Below, piece by piece: positions 10,484 through 23,897 of a DNA stretch of 64,000 nt (its first letter is position 1; the number at the start of each line of letters is the position of its first letter). Both the position numbers and the translations under genes were made by a program. The notes below the pieces were generated by a model. The model searched no databases. It had not been told where the DNA came from and was given only the letters and a program-made list of their open reading frames with translations. The DNA comes from Tetracladium setigerum. Its lineage: Eukaryota; Ascomycota; Leotiomycetes; Helotiales. Location of the stretch: the NCBI GenBank assembly GCA_031472005.1, contig PZJY01000004.1:1586556-1650555 (forward strand), read 5' to 3'.

Positions 10484-13400
10484 AGGAGGCGAGCTGCCGT
10501 TGTTCCTAGGATTGATCCCCTTGCTGTGTGGAAAGTAGCACCAGATGCTCAATTCGATTGCGGGACGGTGATCTCATCGGGAGGTTCTGCCGCAGGTTTG
10601 GGAAGATTTCGATAAGGATGCCGAAGAGTTAAAAGGTGTCAGATGTTGTTTGGATATTGTGGTCGCATAGTCGGGGCAGGGAGCATTCAAATGCTTTGTT
10701 TGTTGGTGGTGCAGGTTATGGGGGATGAGGTCGAACCTGGAAGTAAGTGATCGAGCCTGGTTCACAAGCGAAACGCAAGATAGGCTAGTCATGGGATTAG
10801 TTGGAACCCCCGTAAACCACCTGTGGGAGAGGGCAGCAGAGGACATGCCAACTAATTCTACAGTACAAGCAAGTACAAGAAGGCAACTTCGCTTTTTAAG
10901 TTGACACTTTACCTTTTGGCAAACGGGTTGCTGTCACGTCAAAGATTGCAATATGCAGGAGCGGGAAGGATTCTCATTCATTCATCATCATCATTGTCAA
11001 ACTTCTAGCTGCCTCGGTATGGCTCTACGGTTTCCTCGCCTTTCAACAGATAAAGAAGAAGAGGAGGAGGAGGAGGAAGAGGAAAGACTTGATCACAGAG
11101 ATGATACTTCTTTGATGAGATATAACCTCAATCAGTCTCACCTCCATACTGTTTTGGACAGCCCACCCGCCAGCGCTTACTTGGAGCCAATTATGATCAC
11201 TTTGTTTCTCCTGAAGAGACCAAGTGACCTGAAAGGGGTAGAAGCAACCATTCAGAGGAACTTGACAAGTTCAATCATTTGTCAATTCACTTTACCCAGT
11301 CAATGTTTTGAGGGTATATTATTGACTTCCTTACCTTTCCCTTCAGAGCAGGCGGTTCCATCCATCCAAGTCAGGTGGACAGTATTCAATGAGGAAGAAC
11401 CCCAAACGAGACATCCTTTGCTCTTTTAACCGGTCCCTGCTTTTCAACAGACTTTGAGGTTCGAAGCACCTTATGGAGAGGAAGTGTTCTGTGAATAATG
11501 ATATCTTGGAAGTCGCAGAGATCTGTATAATTTGCACATTTCTTTGTTCCAACTACCCAAATATCCAACTGGCAAGTACGAGTACGCTATGCATTAAGCA
11601 TTGAGTTTCTGGGCCTCAACGATGCAGGGAAAGACCCAGGGACCTGCACAGTTCAAGTCTTCTTCGTTGTCTCTTCTCTGGCATTACCGCCTTTCATGAG
11701 CTTTCCAAAAGGAGCAAACCGATGAGTATATCAATTCCGAATTCTAAACCCTCAACTCTTTCGGCTGGGGATTTCTCGTCCTCAAGTATCAAGGCCTTGT
11801 CGTGCCTTCGTATTTCGATGTCAGGGGTACAGTACAAGCCATCGTATCTTGGCGGGCGCCCGACGATTGACGAACCGACCCGATCCAAAGTAGCGACACA
11901 CATCGCCGCCGTTTAATTTCCGCCGATGCCTTCTTCTCCTCCTCTTCCCCCAGAGATCGACACTGTCGGGCGTCACCATCAACCATCACCATCGACTTCT
12001 TTGGACCATTGCCCTCGCTAGGACCACAAAGTTCAAGTGAATAGATCTACCGAACCACCTAGAGGTACCTACCTGGCGAGGGCTTCTAGTTCGAGAAGCG
12101 TCAGACACGGGCGAATCTTGCCCGCTTGAATTTGCCTGCTTGATCTTGTTGTGGGCTGGAGCAGCGCTGCAACTTGTAGAGAGACATCCCCGGATTTTTG
12201 TTGAATTTCTTGTTCGCCACGCTAAAATTTTATTCACGGAGGGGTCGATTACTTCGTGCGAAGTCCTCTCCCTCTATTCGCAGGTTGTGTATTCACAATG
12301 TCGTTTCTGAGCTTTCACATTGCCTGGAAAGCACAAAGCCAGACTCGTTGGACTGTCTGTATATCGAGAAAGAAATGGAGCTGTGCTTCAAGCCGACGCC
12401 TTCGGGATTGGCGAACGGGCTAGAAGTCCTAGAAGAAAGTACTTCTTCGTCTTTTCTATTTCTCGCTGGGTTTTTAAAGGCAGTCAATCCCATTCGTGTC
12501 CTTTAACACAGTTTAGTGATGTTTTATTTTTCGTTGCTTTGGTTTCATTTTCAAGAAGAGGACGACATACTCATCTGATGGAGCTCAGTCACTCTAGACC
12601 TTTGACTTTTATGACGAAGCTTCACTTTTACCAAGAGCCGAAATTGCAGAAACCTTTTACTTCGGTATTCTGTTGTCTTCTACCAATAGAAATGATCCGC
12701 AGATGCGCAAGTGGTGTATCTAGCTCATCGGAGCCGAGGAGAGTTGTAGAAGAAACGTATCTCAAGTTTCGGGGATGATTTCTAGAGATTAGGTTGACCA
12801 CAAAAGGTTCTGCCCGTGTTCGTGGAGGCCGCCAAATAGTCTACATGCTCGATAAAATGCACTAGTCTGACAAAGTCAAAGATGAGTAGCTTGCTGTCAT
12901 AACAATGGCGTGAGACCACCTTATCGTTCAGCGGCTTTTGTCTGACTTGGTTACCTCTATTGAAGCGTGTATCTGGAAATACTTCGGAATACTGCCGACT
13001 TGCTCGGCATTCATCTATACCAAATTGCTCATGTATTTCAAGATGCTTAAAGGCCTTCCTTCGATTCTCGGACTGGCGGTCCGACAAACATTATTCTTAT
13101 ATCGTGTTCAAAGTATATTTGATTCCCACTTATCTGCGGACGAAAGGACGCACATTTTATGAAGTGTACAAAAGGGGACCAGAGTCAATTTCAAACAATT
13201 ATCTAAGGGTCAATACAAAGGCACATTCGCACCCGTGGCCCGAAAACAAATGCAACTCTGGCCAGTTGTAAAGGCGCTGCCGTGAACAAGGGTGTTTAAA
13301 CATGTGCAGAGCCGCCAAGCTCCAACGGGCCGTTTTGCCAAAGTCGTCCCAAGTTTGAACACTACCTATATTAATTACTTTCTTTCACTTTTATTAAGGC

Positions 13401-13649
13401 ACAACTACTTATCCAATCCCAGTAATATGCAGACTAAATGAGTTCCTCCTGATTGTTTCTCTTCCAGGTGATGAGAAATCAATTTACTCCCCGCAATCTT
13501 CCTCTTTGGGCTCCGTGCACTCAGTTCTCCAGACTCCGGATTAAGCTCTTCCAAGATTGCTTATAAAAGCCATGGGCGCTGCTTGTATCGAAGTCTTTCT
13601 TTTGAAGATACATCCTCTCTGTATCCTACTACAATCACAGTAATCTACC
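10484..13649. other. 3.2-kb gene-free stretch
   Basis: This runs from the Zds start to the GH5 start. It should contain both promoters, which diverge. Open frames at 10953-11429, 12320-12778 (plus) and 12782-13087 (minus) are single blocks without domains, introns or codon bias like the neighbours, so I do not call them genes. A GAAGAGGAGG-type purine tract lies near 11052-11083. No tRNA or repeat was seen. Confidence 0.5.
13561..13567 (+). promoter_or_regulatory. TATA box of the GH5 gene
   Basis: TTATAAAAG sits 83-89 bp before the ATG at 13650, a good distance for a short leader on a highly expressed secreted enzyme. A single GCGGGG on the minus strand near 13487-13492 matches the CreA consensus SYGGRG, but one six-base match is weak evidence. 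Confidence 0.5.
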
Positions 13650-15462
13650 ATGTTTGGCAAAAGTCTAGCTTTCTTCTCACTGCTTGCCGTGAAGGCCTCT
13701 GCCACTATTTGGTACGCCGGTGTAGCTGAGTCTGGAGGAGAGTTTGGTGTCTGGAGTATGTCAAACCTCAGAACTTTTTGATGTATGCTAAAAATAATTT
13801 GCAGGCGCCAATGCATCCCCTGGTACGCTCTTTAATCCTCTCTCGACCTATCTATCTTTACTGGTCGTCCATAGTCTAATACATGTGCAGTTGGACTTCC
13901 TGGTGTCCTCAATCAGGATTATGCTTTCATCAGCAAGCCAGCAGTTGACATCTATGTCGATCAAAACAAGGTAGGCTTATGTCAAGTATTCTCTAAACCA
14001 TTTACTTACTTGAACACAGGTTAACTTGTTCCGAGTCGCTTTCTTGCTTGAGCGAATGTGCCCTCTTTCTCTCGGACTTGGAGCTCGCTTCAGTGAATCT
14101 GTACGTGCTCCCTTGTCAAGGATTCCCTCGGATTTTACTAATCATGCTTGGTACAGCACTTTGCCGAATTTGCAGATGCCGTCAACTACATCACGGTCAC
14201 CAAGAAAGCATACTGCATCTTGGACCCGCACAACTACATGAGATACAACAATCCCCACCAGCAACCAATGACCGGAAGTATCATTGGAGATACGTCTGAT
14301 GTTACAGCAGCTACTACTGCTCAGTTTGCCGCTTTCTGGGGTGAATTGGCAAGACGATTTGTTTCGAATGAGAAAGTCATCTTTGGTTGATGAACGAAGT
14401 ATGTATCTGACCCTCCACTCTCAGGGCACAAAGCACTTTCCGGATACAAAGCTAATGCATGAAAGCCCCATGATATGGACAACAACCTCGTTCTTGCCAA
14501 CAACCAAGCTGCCATCAACGCTATCCGTGCAACTGGCGCAAAGCAACTCATTCTTGCACCTGGTGGTGGATGGACCGGTGGTCACTCCTGGACCACGGGC
14601 TATGCTGGAAATACACCACCTAACAGTGAGGTTATGGTCAGACTTACCGATCCTATCAAGAATACAGGTAATTCTTCTCCATTTTTGCAGCTGCCCACAT
14701 CTAATCCCTTTTTCCCTAGCCTTCGACATTCACGAGTATCTCGACACCGATTTCTCTGGCGGTCATGCCCTCTGCGAACAGCCCGCAGCCAGCAACCTCG
14801 CTGGCGTAACCTCCTGGCTCCGAACCAACGGCTTCAAAGCCATGATCACCGAATTCGGTGGCGCTAACGGCACTCAGTGCGCAAGTTACATCACCGATAT
14901 GGTCAACTACATGGCTTCCAACCCAGAATACATCGGATGGACAGCTTGGGCCGCCGGACCACTCTGGGGATCCTACTCGCCTTGCTGCTCAGACTCAAGA
15001 CAATGGGGAAGTCTCGAGCCAAACAGCAGAGCTTCAGATGGAACTCCAGGTCTCTATACTACCGTCTGGCTCAGACTCATTCAACCGCTATTGCCCAGTT
15101 CTTTGCAATGGTCTGGTGTTGCTCACGTTAATGGACCTGCTGGACCAGGTTCTTCGAGCAGCACTACTGTTTCTGCAACTACCAGTAGTCGAACGTCGAG
15201 CACAACCACTCTGTCGACGACTTTGAGTCGAACGACTTCCAGCGCGACCACAACTCGAGTGTCGACGACGAGCAGCACCACTACTCGAGTTTCAACGACA
15301 TCGAGCCGAACGACGACGGCCGTGGTTCCGACCACGACAAGTACAGGTCCCTTGGCGAACAGGTGGGATAAATGCGGAGGACAGGACTGGACTGGCCCAA
15401 CTGCTTGTGTTGCCCCTTGGGTCTGCACGTACAGCAACCAGTGGTATTCTCAATGTTTGTAG
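13650..15462 (+). CDS. Secreted GH5 endo-beta-1,4-glucanase with C-terminal CBM1 (one frame break)
   Basis: Exons 13650-13755, 13805-13822, 13891-13970, 14020-14100, 14157-14398, 14466-14667, 14720-15462; about 490 residues. A signal peptide (MFGKSLAFFSLLAVKASA) leads into a GH5 (subfamily 5-like) catalytic domain. Family landmarks are VNLFRVAFLLERM, ILDPHNYMRYN, the acid/base motif MNEPHDM, FDIHEYLD and the nucleophile block MITEFGG. A Ser/Thr-rich linker joins it to a fungal cellulose-binding module (CGGQDWTGPTACVAPWVC). It should cut internal bonds of cellulose outside the cell. The literal frame ends at TGA 14388-14390, just before the acid/base motif, because GGTTGATGAAC lacks one T relative to the expected GGTTTGATGAAC. 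Exon 2 is an 18-nt micro-exon. Either a sequence error or a recently dead gene. Confidence 0.88.
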
Positions 15463-16631
15463 ATGGGAAATGATTCTCACAAAGGAAGGGCAGAGAGAAC
15501 GAGCTCGGGAGAGAAAAACGCAAGTATGAAGGAAAGCGACGACGTCACTGTTCATGTATATATTCTATTCAGGTGGAGGAGGACTCAAAAATCGGGTATA
15601 TAAAAGAGTTCAAAAAATGTACATACATCAACAACATCCCTCTCTCACACCGTCTGTCTCATCGATTGTGTCCGTCCAATGCTCCTTGTGAAAGAACACA
15701 TTATTTGATCGGTGTCACCGATCTCTTAATTACCTAACCGGGCAGAAGGAACAGGAAACTCTTGCATTCCGCAATCCGAGGGTTGCCCTTATGCAAGCCA
15801 GCCCTCGATCTCCATAGTAGCAGCAGCATGAAGTCACAAATCAAAGCAACCAATATACAAGTAAAAGGCATTCTCGCATTCCAGCAAAGCTAAAAACCAA
15901 GGACAGACGGGAGATTAACATGGCACTAGAACTCAAACAGGAGAAAAGGGGTCCTCTTGGCCGATGGGGGGAGCTGGAGCTGGACACTTCTGCCGGCAAT
16001 AGCTTTGGCGTTGGGGCTGTGCAGCAGAAATGGTGAAATAGTTAGATGAGCTTTTGTTTTTTCTCGCCATTTAGTTGGAGCAAGTAGATTGGTGGTTGGT
16101 GAGGTGAGGAGGTGTTTTGTTTTAGTGCTTTAGTAGTTGTGGGAGAAGGGTGAACTGACGTCACCCGCGAGGTAGGGATTTTGACTTTTGTCCCTCCATC
16201 ACAGCAGAGATAGTGAGTGACCCAACCAAAGCCACATGCGATCGACCTCATCCGTGGAGTATAAAGGTCTCTGGTGTCCCTTTTCGCTGCTGGAGATCAA
16301 ACAACCGCAATCACAATATTTCCCACAGAAGCCCTTACAGTATCTACTAAACGCAGAATACGATCACGAGCAAGAGGTACGACCCAATCTATCCGACGAC
16401 AGGGGGTTCACGAGCGAGATTAACAGTGCGTGCCCAGGATAAAATCTACCCCACACTCCCAAAGCAATAATATTACAGCGCATCTCTCGGTCAGTCCACG
16501 TCCGCGATATCTTCATAACTCCCTCCGTCTAGCCCGGAGCGCCCTCTTCCTCCCTCATTCTTTCGTGTTTATGTTCTTGTATTTTAGAATATTCGCAGTC
16601 AAAGACCGAGCACCAGCTGACAGTATTCATC
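15463..16631. other. Intergenic region before the SLM gene
   Basis: The GH5 3' UTR is followed by the SLM promoter. GTATAAAGG near 16259-16267 could be a TATA box with a long leader of more than 300 bases. No open frame has coding character. Confidence 0.45.
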
Positions 16632-18368
16632 ATGAAGCGATTCGGAACCATGTCTGAGAAGGGCCCCCTCTCCCCCACGTCCTATGGGTCGAACCCAGTG
16701 ACGATGCCCATTCGCCAGGTCTCGACCTCGTCCGCTGTGAGCGGGGAGGAAGCAGTTGGGACGAACAATCCGATCAATGTGAGTCCTATACGCTTTGCGC
16801 CATCGCGCGACTGCACTGCAATCATAGAGGGCTAGACAGCTGATCTGCATATCTGCTAGACTTCGGAGTTGTTGGCAGAACGTCTGCAGGCCTGGAAACA
16901 TGCTGTGGGATACCTCGAGGAGTATATTTCCGCTACAGAAAAGGCGCAGAAGGCGTATGCGAAGGAATATGAGAAGGTCTTGAAGGTTGGTTCGATATCT
17001 GTCTGCGCGCGCGGGAATACTTGTTGATTCTGGATAGACCATTCAAAACCCTTTGAGGGAAGGATCGCACTTTGATCAAAATCTCGGTGGTGTCGCAGGA
17101 CTCGTTGAGAATATGCGCCAGAACACTCAGGTAAGCAAGCACATATAAGATTGGTGCTCATTCTAGTACTGACAACTGACAACTCATAGGGACTGATCAA
17201 CACCCGTCTCGAGACCGAGAAAAATCTCAAGGGTTCTGTCCTTCCTATTCTCGAGCGACTCCACCAGGAGATCAAGAACAAGTCGAAGGAATTGAACTCG
17301 GGGGCCGTCAAGGGCGCCAAAGAGGTGGAAAAGGTCCGAAATACCACTCAAAAGCACATCGAGCTGTTGGGCTCACACACCGCTGGCTTTGAATCGCACG
17401 GCGGAAAGGCCCACGCAGCAGATGACCCATATGTCATCCAAAGACAGGTTTACCACAGACTTGGAAAACAGGTCATGGAGGAAAACAACCACCGCAATGA
17501 TCTCATCGCGGTCCAGACCAATTTCGAACATTTCGAGGCACACGTACTTGAGGTTATCCAGCAGGCTCTGATGTCTTTCAACCAATTTGTGGGAGGTCAA
17601 TCCCAGAAGGAACAGCAATTGTATTCCGATATGCTTGGAAATGCGCAAAACATTCCTCTGGACTTCGAATGGACTAGATTCAAGCAACGCAGTCACGAAC
17701 TCCTCGTAGACCCTGCATCCCCAGAACGAACAATCGATTCCATCCCCTTTGCCAATCAGAACCACAAGAGCACTCAAGCTTTAATCGAAGGCACTCTGGA
17801 GCGAAAATCGCGAAACAAGCTCAGCTTCTCGGGTTACTCTACCGGCTACTACGTCGTCACACCATCGAACTTCCTCCACGAATTCAAAGACAACGACAAC
17901 TTCAAGAAAGACCCCGTTCCTGAACTCTCCATCTACCTTCCCGACGCCGTCGTCGGTGCTGTCTCGGGCGAGAAGTTCAACGTCAAGGGGAAAGACGTCA
18001 GCAAAGGCATTGGTAGCAAACTCTCTGGCTCTTCGGAAATCTCATTCAAAGCCCACACGGCAGCGGACGCTCAGATGTGGAGCACCATTATCAAAGCCGC
18101 GGCAGGAGCTAGCTCGAGCTCCAATGAGTATGCTAGTGGCCCTACTTCGCCGATTAGTCCTATTGAGAAGAAATCGAGCACGCCGCCAGCTTATGCTGAG
18201 GGAAGTGGAAGTTCTCTGGATAAGAAACAGCCTGCTCCTTTGCAGACTTCGGGTGTGACGGGTGGTGAGCAGGTTGCTAGTCCAACTGTCAAGACGCCGA
18301 TTAGCCCTCTTGCTACTGGTACTGGTACTGGGTCGGGTCCTGTGGCGCCGCCTGCTGAGAAGATGTAA
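16632..18368 (+). CDS. Slm1/Slm2-like BAR-PH protein (TORC2 effector)
   Basis: Exons 16632-16778, 16860-16985, 17038-17130, 17190-18368 encode 514 residues with an intact frame. In yeast, Slm proteins bind PI(4,5)P2 at the plasma membrane, associate with eisosomes and recruit the kinases targeted by TORC2. An N-terminal Ser/Thr-rich leader is followed by a long helical BAR/F-BAR-like region (about 50-290, with AWKHAVGYLEEYISATEKAQ) and a PH domain (about 316-428: IEGTLERKSRNKLSFSGYST, then YYVVTPSNFLHEF). The tail is rich in Ser, Pro and Thr with SP/TP sites. All introns are in phase 0. A second ATG lies six codons downstream, so the start could shift slightly. Confidence 0.9.
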
Positions 18369-20149
18369 GGAATGAGGTTGAGATATTGGGTTGTTGGTGG
18401 GTGTTGTTACATTGCACGGAAAAAATATTTGGAGTGAGCAAACGAAGGACAAGAATTCATGTGTAGGTAGATAATTTCTAATTAGGTTCGGCAAAGATTA
18501 AGGAGGCATGGATGAAAGGTGACTTACTGTAGTGGGTAGGAACTTTTCTAGCGATGAGATTAAGCGTAGCGACAAGCAATACAAATACTATGACACAAAT
18601 AACGACCAAAGGTTTTATCTTCAGTTGGTCTGTGACTCTCCTATAATGATTAGGTAGTTGGGAGGTAGGGACCCAAACTCAAAAGAGGGAACTTTCCCCC
18701 TTTTTTTTTTCCCCTCTCTCGGTATCGTTGTCGACTGTATGTGCCAGATAATGTTTTTCAATCTAAGCGAGCGCTCGCCTGCTCCAGTAAACGGAGTAGG
18801 AGAGTACCTTAGGTAAAGGTGGCTATGTTTCATCTCTTAGCTAACATCATACCCAAGGGGGCTCCAACTAATGAGGAAATATACATATATATGCCCCTAC
18901 AGTAATAATCTGATCGGCAGCTACCTACCTACCTAGCTCTGTCTATCATGCATCATTCTACGTAACATTCTACGTAGATACTAAGCTAAACGAGCCTACT
19001 CGGTCTCTCGTCGGTTTGGGTGGGAGGCAAATATGATTGATCCATACTCTCTATATCTCATCACCAACCGCATACATATCTCATCGCCCTTCACCGAAAC
19101 GTGCAAATACAATTCGCATCCCCAGCAAAAGGGCAAAAGCCAAAAGAAAGGGCCAAGCCGGGCTGCGGGAAGGCGTGAAATGCTTGGCTTCTCGTGTTTA
19201 AATTTGAAGTGCACTTCCTGCAGATTATTGGCGACGGCGGGTTGGGCGCATTTTCAAGGCGTCAGCCACAGAATTCCACAATTTCATCGCCTGCTTGCTT
19301 GACAGACGCCGCCTTGCACTACAGTACTTACTCCCTAGCGCTTGGGATGGATGGTTTTGGAGGAGTTAGGAATGGGCTTGCGATCGCGATGATAATATTG
19401 ATGGAATGGCTAGTGAAGAGCTCGCTTATTTGTGGGGTTGTTTTGCTAATTGAGATGAGTTGGATGTATTGTAGCTTTCTTTCGTTGTACTGTACAGTAG
19501 GGTGGAGGGATGGATTCTTTTAGACGTTAGATCTGGAAATCTGGAGAGGAAGGAAAGAAATGGAAGAAAAGGGAAAAGTCCTACTGTAGGACTCAGCTCA
19601 GTGTTTCGAGATAACCTTGATTGATGTATGCATTATTGTTTGATGCTAGAATCTCAAACGAGAGTATCTTTCCCAAGTCTAGGTAGCTGCTAGGTCCAGT
19701 ACCGAGTAGGCAGAGACCCATCGTGATATTCATTCACAGGGCTATGCAAGCAAGCATTATTGCACTTTCCCTGGCGCTGATTGGCCTGACAAGCTGGAAA
19801 TAGACGATGGCATCCTTCACGTGGGCACGGTTGGGTTGTTGACCTCATCTCCTTGTTGCTCTAACCTGCTTGGTACGACTTGGTATGATGAAAGCGTCCA
19901 AGCTTTTGCTCATCCTGGTTATTTACACTACTATGACTGACGGTCTGTCTGCGCCGTACTTAAACAACCCCTTGTTCCACGTCCACCATCACTTCCTCTC
20001 CTCTCTCTCCCTTTCTGTCCTTTATTCAAAGTACAATCAATCTCTCCGTCACTTGTCACCAAGATTGTATAGAACATACACAGAAACAAACGCACATCAC
20101 GAAATTCATTGAAAAGCCAAAAGCAAAAAGCTTTGGAACAATCGCAATC
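18369..20149. other. Gene-free stretch before the LITAF-domain gene
   Basis: The SLM 3' flank and the upstream region of the LITAF gene. It contains poly-T and C/T-rich runs and repeated short CTACGTA and TACCTACCTA motifs near 18920-18980. No gene or RNA gene is evident. A long 5' leader for the LITAF gene is likely. Confidence 0.45.
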
Positions 20150-21156
20150 ATGAATAACCAAACCCAACCACAGCAGCAGCAACAACAACAACATCCAGAT
20201 CACATCTACAACCAAAGCACTGGCACAACAGGAGTTAATGAAGTACCGGCCCCTTCGTACAACGAGAAGCCACCGCCACCAGCCAACCAGCCGTCATACC
20301 AAGAGGAACAGCCATACCACATCCAAGACCCAACCTTGGGAACGCCACAACCACAGTACCACGACCCTTCTTCGCAAACACAACATCAGCAGCAACAACA
20401 ATACCACGTCCAAGATCCTTCTCAATCGCAGCAATATGTTGGAACACCACCACCCGCCTCCTCCCAACAGCATCAATATACTGGAACACCCCTCGCCTCC
20501 CCAGACACCCAATACAACCAACCCCAATACAACCAACAACAACAACACCACGACATCAATCAAGGTGGTCCCCACCACCACCAGCGGATTTCTACTCGCA
20601 GGGTATAAAACAAAATAACAATGTCCACGGCGGCGGTGCTTACCAAGGGGGGCAGCCAGGACTGCAGCAGCATCAACCTCAGGTGGCCTTGAATAATGGA
20701 CAGTCTCCCATCTCATTGGATCGTCTACAGCGCTATCCAGATATCGCTACTTGTCCCAATTGTTCGCGGACGGAGAGGACGAGGGTTGAGAATCACAGTG
20801 GTGGAATGACGCAGTATGTCTTTTTTTGCTCCTCCTCCCTTTTCCTCTCACAAAATCTTTTAAAGAAAACATTACTAACCTTTCCTCTCTCGAATAGTCT
20901 CACAGCACTAGCAGCATGTTGTATCGCCTGTCTCGGCTGCATCCCATACCTGATCTCCTCTCTCAAAGACACAGAACATTACTGTGGGAATTGCGGTGCT
21001 CTGCTCGCCGTTTGGCATAGGAGTGGTCATACGGAGGTTGTGGGTGGAAGGGGTGGACCAGGTGTTAAGAAACCTGCTACCAAACCTGTGGTGGCCGGAC
21101 AACAACAGCCGGTCGAGATGACGAATAATAATGGTAATAAGACTGTGCATGCTTAG
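20150..21156 (+). CDS. LITAF-like zinc-ribbon protein with Q-rich N-terminus (one frame break)
   Basis: Exons 20150-20813 and 20898-21156, about 307 residues after repair. The N-terminal 150 residues are rich in Gln, Pro, His and Tyr. The C-terminal LITAF domain starts with ATCPNCSRTERTRVE, carries a hydrophobic Cys-rich insertion (LAACCIACLGCIPYLISSL) and closes with HYCGNCGALLAVW. The two CxxC pairs bind zinc while the hydrophobic part dips into the membrane. LITAF proteins act at endosomal and lysosomal or plasma membranes. The 84-bp intron lies between the first CxxC pair and the hydrophobic insertion. The literal frame stops at 20606-20608; one extra C in the C4 run 20570-20573 restores a proline run followed by ADFYSQGIKQNN and joins it to the domain. 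Confidence 0.82.
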
Positions 21157-22031
21157 GTGTCTAGGTTCGAAGGCGGGGGGAAGAGGAGATGGGAAGAGGG
21201 AAGGGAAGGGAATAGAAGGGAGGGAGAGGGTGAGCTTTTTTCGTTTGTTTAATACTTGAAAGATTGATGGATGGGCTTGATCGAGAGATACCTGATTTGC
21301 ATTATTGGATTTTTTTTGGGGATACCATAGGCATATTTTCATATATACATACACATGTTACATAACATAACATACATACATACATATTCACTTTCACTTG
21401 GCTTACTTACTGACCTACTTCCTCATCAATCCTTCACTCTTGCAGATTTGAAGTATTGGGCAAATACGCGATTATACCCCCTTATTCTTCCTCCTTTGTT
21501 GCACATAGATTGTTGATCAGAATGGTCTTTCTTATCTATCCCCTTTGTCATATAGTGTCGAATAACTACAGTCTACTACAGTACATAATTATCACAATGA
21601 AGCAAATCAGAGCCGTGGAGGCATCTTCTTCTCAGCATTGTAAGTCCCAAACATGCTACGGAGATTTATCTGTGCGAGAAAGAGAACACTCTTTATAAAG
21701 TTTAATTTCATTAATAGCAAAGTTTACTACTAGACTTTTTCATTATCTCATTAAACTTTCTATCTGGATAACTAAGTAGGTCGTCATTACTTCATATCTC
21801 CTCATCTAGGTACGTGGTACCTATTGTGTATGCAATCCCAAAATGCAAACCATGCTCGTGACACTAATAACGCCAGCGCCATCCGTCTCCCAAGAGAAGT
21901 CAACCGCCCCATATATAGTTATGCAGTATCGTACAGTCGAGTCCAGTCCAAAGATGCACTCCCACGTCTCTTCTCTCTCTCTCTCTCTCACTCACTCACC
22001 ACCTCCATCCCCCCTCCCCTCCCCAACACCT
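21157..22031. other. Convergent intergenic region with simple repeats
   Basis: 3' flanks of the LITAF gene (+) and the P450 (-). A run of ACATA units lies near 21350-21390 and a CTCTCT run near 21974-21990. No gene seen. Confidence 0.5.
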
Positions 22032-23897
22032 TCAACACCTAGGAACCAACCCCACCCTAACCCCCTCCTTACTACAACAAGTCAACGTCAACTTCTCCAC
22101 CCACTCACTCCCATCCCTATCCTCCAAGGCCTCAAACTCCTGAACCAACCTCACAATCGTATAACTCGCTTCCGTCAACGCAAAGTTCTGTCCGACGCAG
22201 ATGCGTGGACCGCCATTGAAGGGGAGGTAGCCCCAGCCTGGGCGGAGATCTTCCCATCGGTCGGGGTTGAAGGTGAGGGCGTCGGGCCCGTAGATAGATG
22301 GGAGCCGGTGGAGGTTGTAGGTGTGGTAGGCTACTATGGTGTTTTTGGGGATCTAGGGGGGAAGGTTGTTAGTGGGGATTTTTCTTCTTCGTTTTTTTTC
22401 CCAGAGGATGGGAAGAGGAAGGGTACCGGGGAGGGATGGAATGGGATAGGATAAAATGGGAGGAAACGATGAGTTTGTGGTGGGAGACTTACGAAGAGAG
22501 GGGAGAGACCGTCAGGCCCACCTCCACGAGGAAGAGTTGTGTCGCGGAGAGCGAATCTGGCATTTGCAGGAACAACGGGGTAAAGTCGAAGTGCTGCAAT
22601 TGTTAAAAGTCAGATCCATGTACGTTACTTATATAGAAGGGAGAGGATTACGAACACTCATTCACGAGAAATTTGAGATATTTCATATTCTTCAGAGTCT
22701 CATAGGTGGGCTTCACACCACCAAGATTATCGACTTCAGCCTTTAATTTCTTCCATATATCTGGTCGACGAGCGAGGACATGGAACGTGTTGCCTAGTAA
22801 ACTAGCTGTCGTATCTCTACCTGCTAGTAGAACGTTGAGAAGTTCATCCCGAAGCTGTTTGGGATCTTGAGTTGATTTGACGAGCTCAGCAAGGAAAGTA
22901 TATCGTTCCGGCTGTCCCTCGGCGTGGAGTGACTTCTCAAGATCCTTGGGACGGGCCTTCTCTAGCGCTCTGCTAACGATGTCGTCGACGAATTTGTGGA
23001 CAGTGCGGCAGGATTTGTCAAATTCTTTGTCCTTGAAAAGATAAACCAACTTTCCCAGACGACTTCTGAGACCGATTCGACCTTGTGCGTAGTCGAAGGC
23101 TTTGCCAAATTCATCGGCTTCTGAACCTTCGAGGCTGCTGAGTGATCGCACGGATTCTCCAAAGAGGAACTCGGTTGCAGAGTCGAGCGTTAATTTGAAG
23201 AAGAGAGCTTGGAGGTCTACTGTAGATCCATCTTGTGGTATCTTGGAGCAGAGCGTTTGGATGTGGGTCTCGAAGGTTTCGAGATCAGCGACCTGGGCTC
23301 TAGTGAAGTTTGGTCGGACGAGTGCCTAGAACCTGGTTAGAAAGATGATCGAATGGTAATAGTTTGCATGGGTTTTGATGGTGATGTACCCTTGAGTGCT
23401 CCCATTGTGCTCCATCGGTCGTGAAAATACCTGAACCTAGCAGGGCTCCGAAAGCCAGTTTCCTCTCACCAACTCCGAAGTCCTTGAAATTTGTTGCGAG
23501 AATGGTCTTGATGTTTTCTTCGTCAATGGTCTAATGATGAAATGTCAGATCCTTAACATTGTGTGAAAAAGCTTATGCGTTTCGATGTCTCGGCCTGGCC
23601 TGCCGAAGATAAGGGGAGGCTTACATTGATAAATTCCTTCCCCATCAAAGTGAGGGACAGCGTATTTCCATAAGTCAAATACCTCTCTCTTCCAGCTTGC
23701 AAGAGTTTATGTTCCCTGCTTGCTTTCACTTGTGATTTGTACAATTTCCAGCCAATAATTCTCTCGCTTTGCGGAAGATATGTTGGTGGTTTGCAGCCAT
23801 GTTGCTGCTTGAACCGTCTGATCTCGATGGATCTGGCAATCTTCTTGACCACAAAAAGGACCAGAAGCACAGCAAGAAGCCGTAAGGTCCACGACAT
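22032..23897 (-). CDS. Cytochrome P450, CYP52-like (alkane or fatty-acid hydroxylase type)
   Basis: Exons 23897-23625, 23530-23390, 23325-22656, 22593-22493, 22352-22032 give 501 residues, intact. An N-terminal hydrophobic anchor (LRLLAVLLVLFVV) places it in the ER membrane. The I-helix motif is LLAGRDTTASLL, the K-helix ESLR motif is split by intron 3 (NESLRLYPVVP), and the heme loop is FNGGPRICVGQNFAL with the ligand Cys near residue 447. AGRDTT and the loop sequence resemble CYP52 and its relatives, which hydroxylate the terminal carbon of alkanes or fatty acids. That substrate is an inference. Intron 3 uses the donor GTTCGT. No biosynthetic genes flank it, so it is more likely a stand-alone catabolic P450. 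Confidence 0.9.

Noticed and set aside
12320..12778. 152-codon open frame (plus)
   Set aside because: Single uninterrupted frame with mixed composition, no domain, no start context and overlapping open frames on other strands; probably chance.
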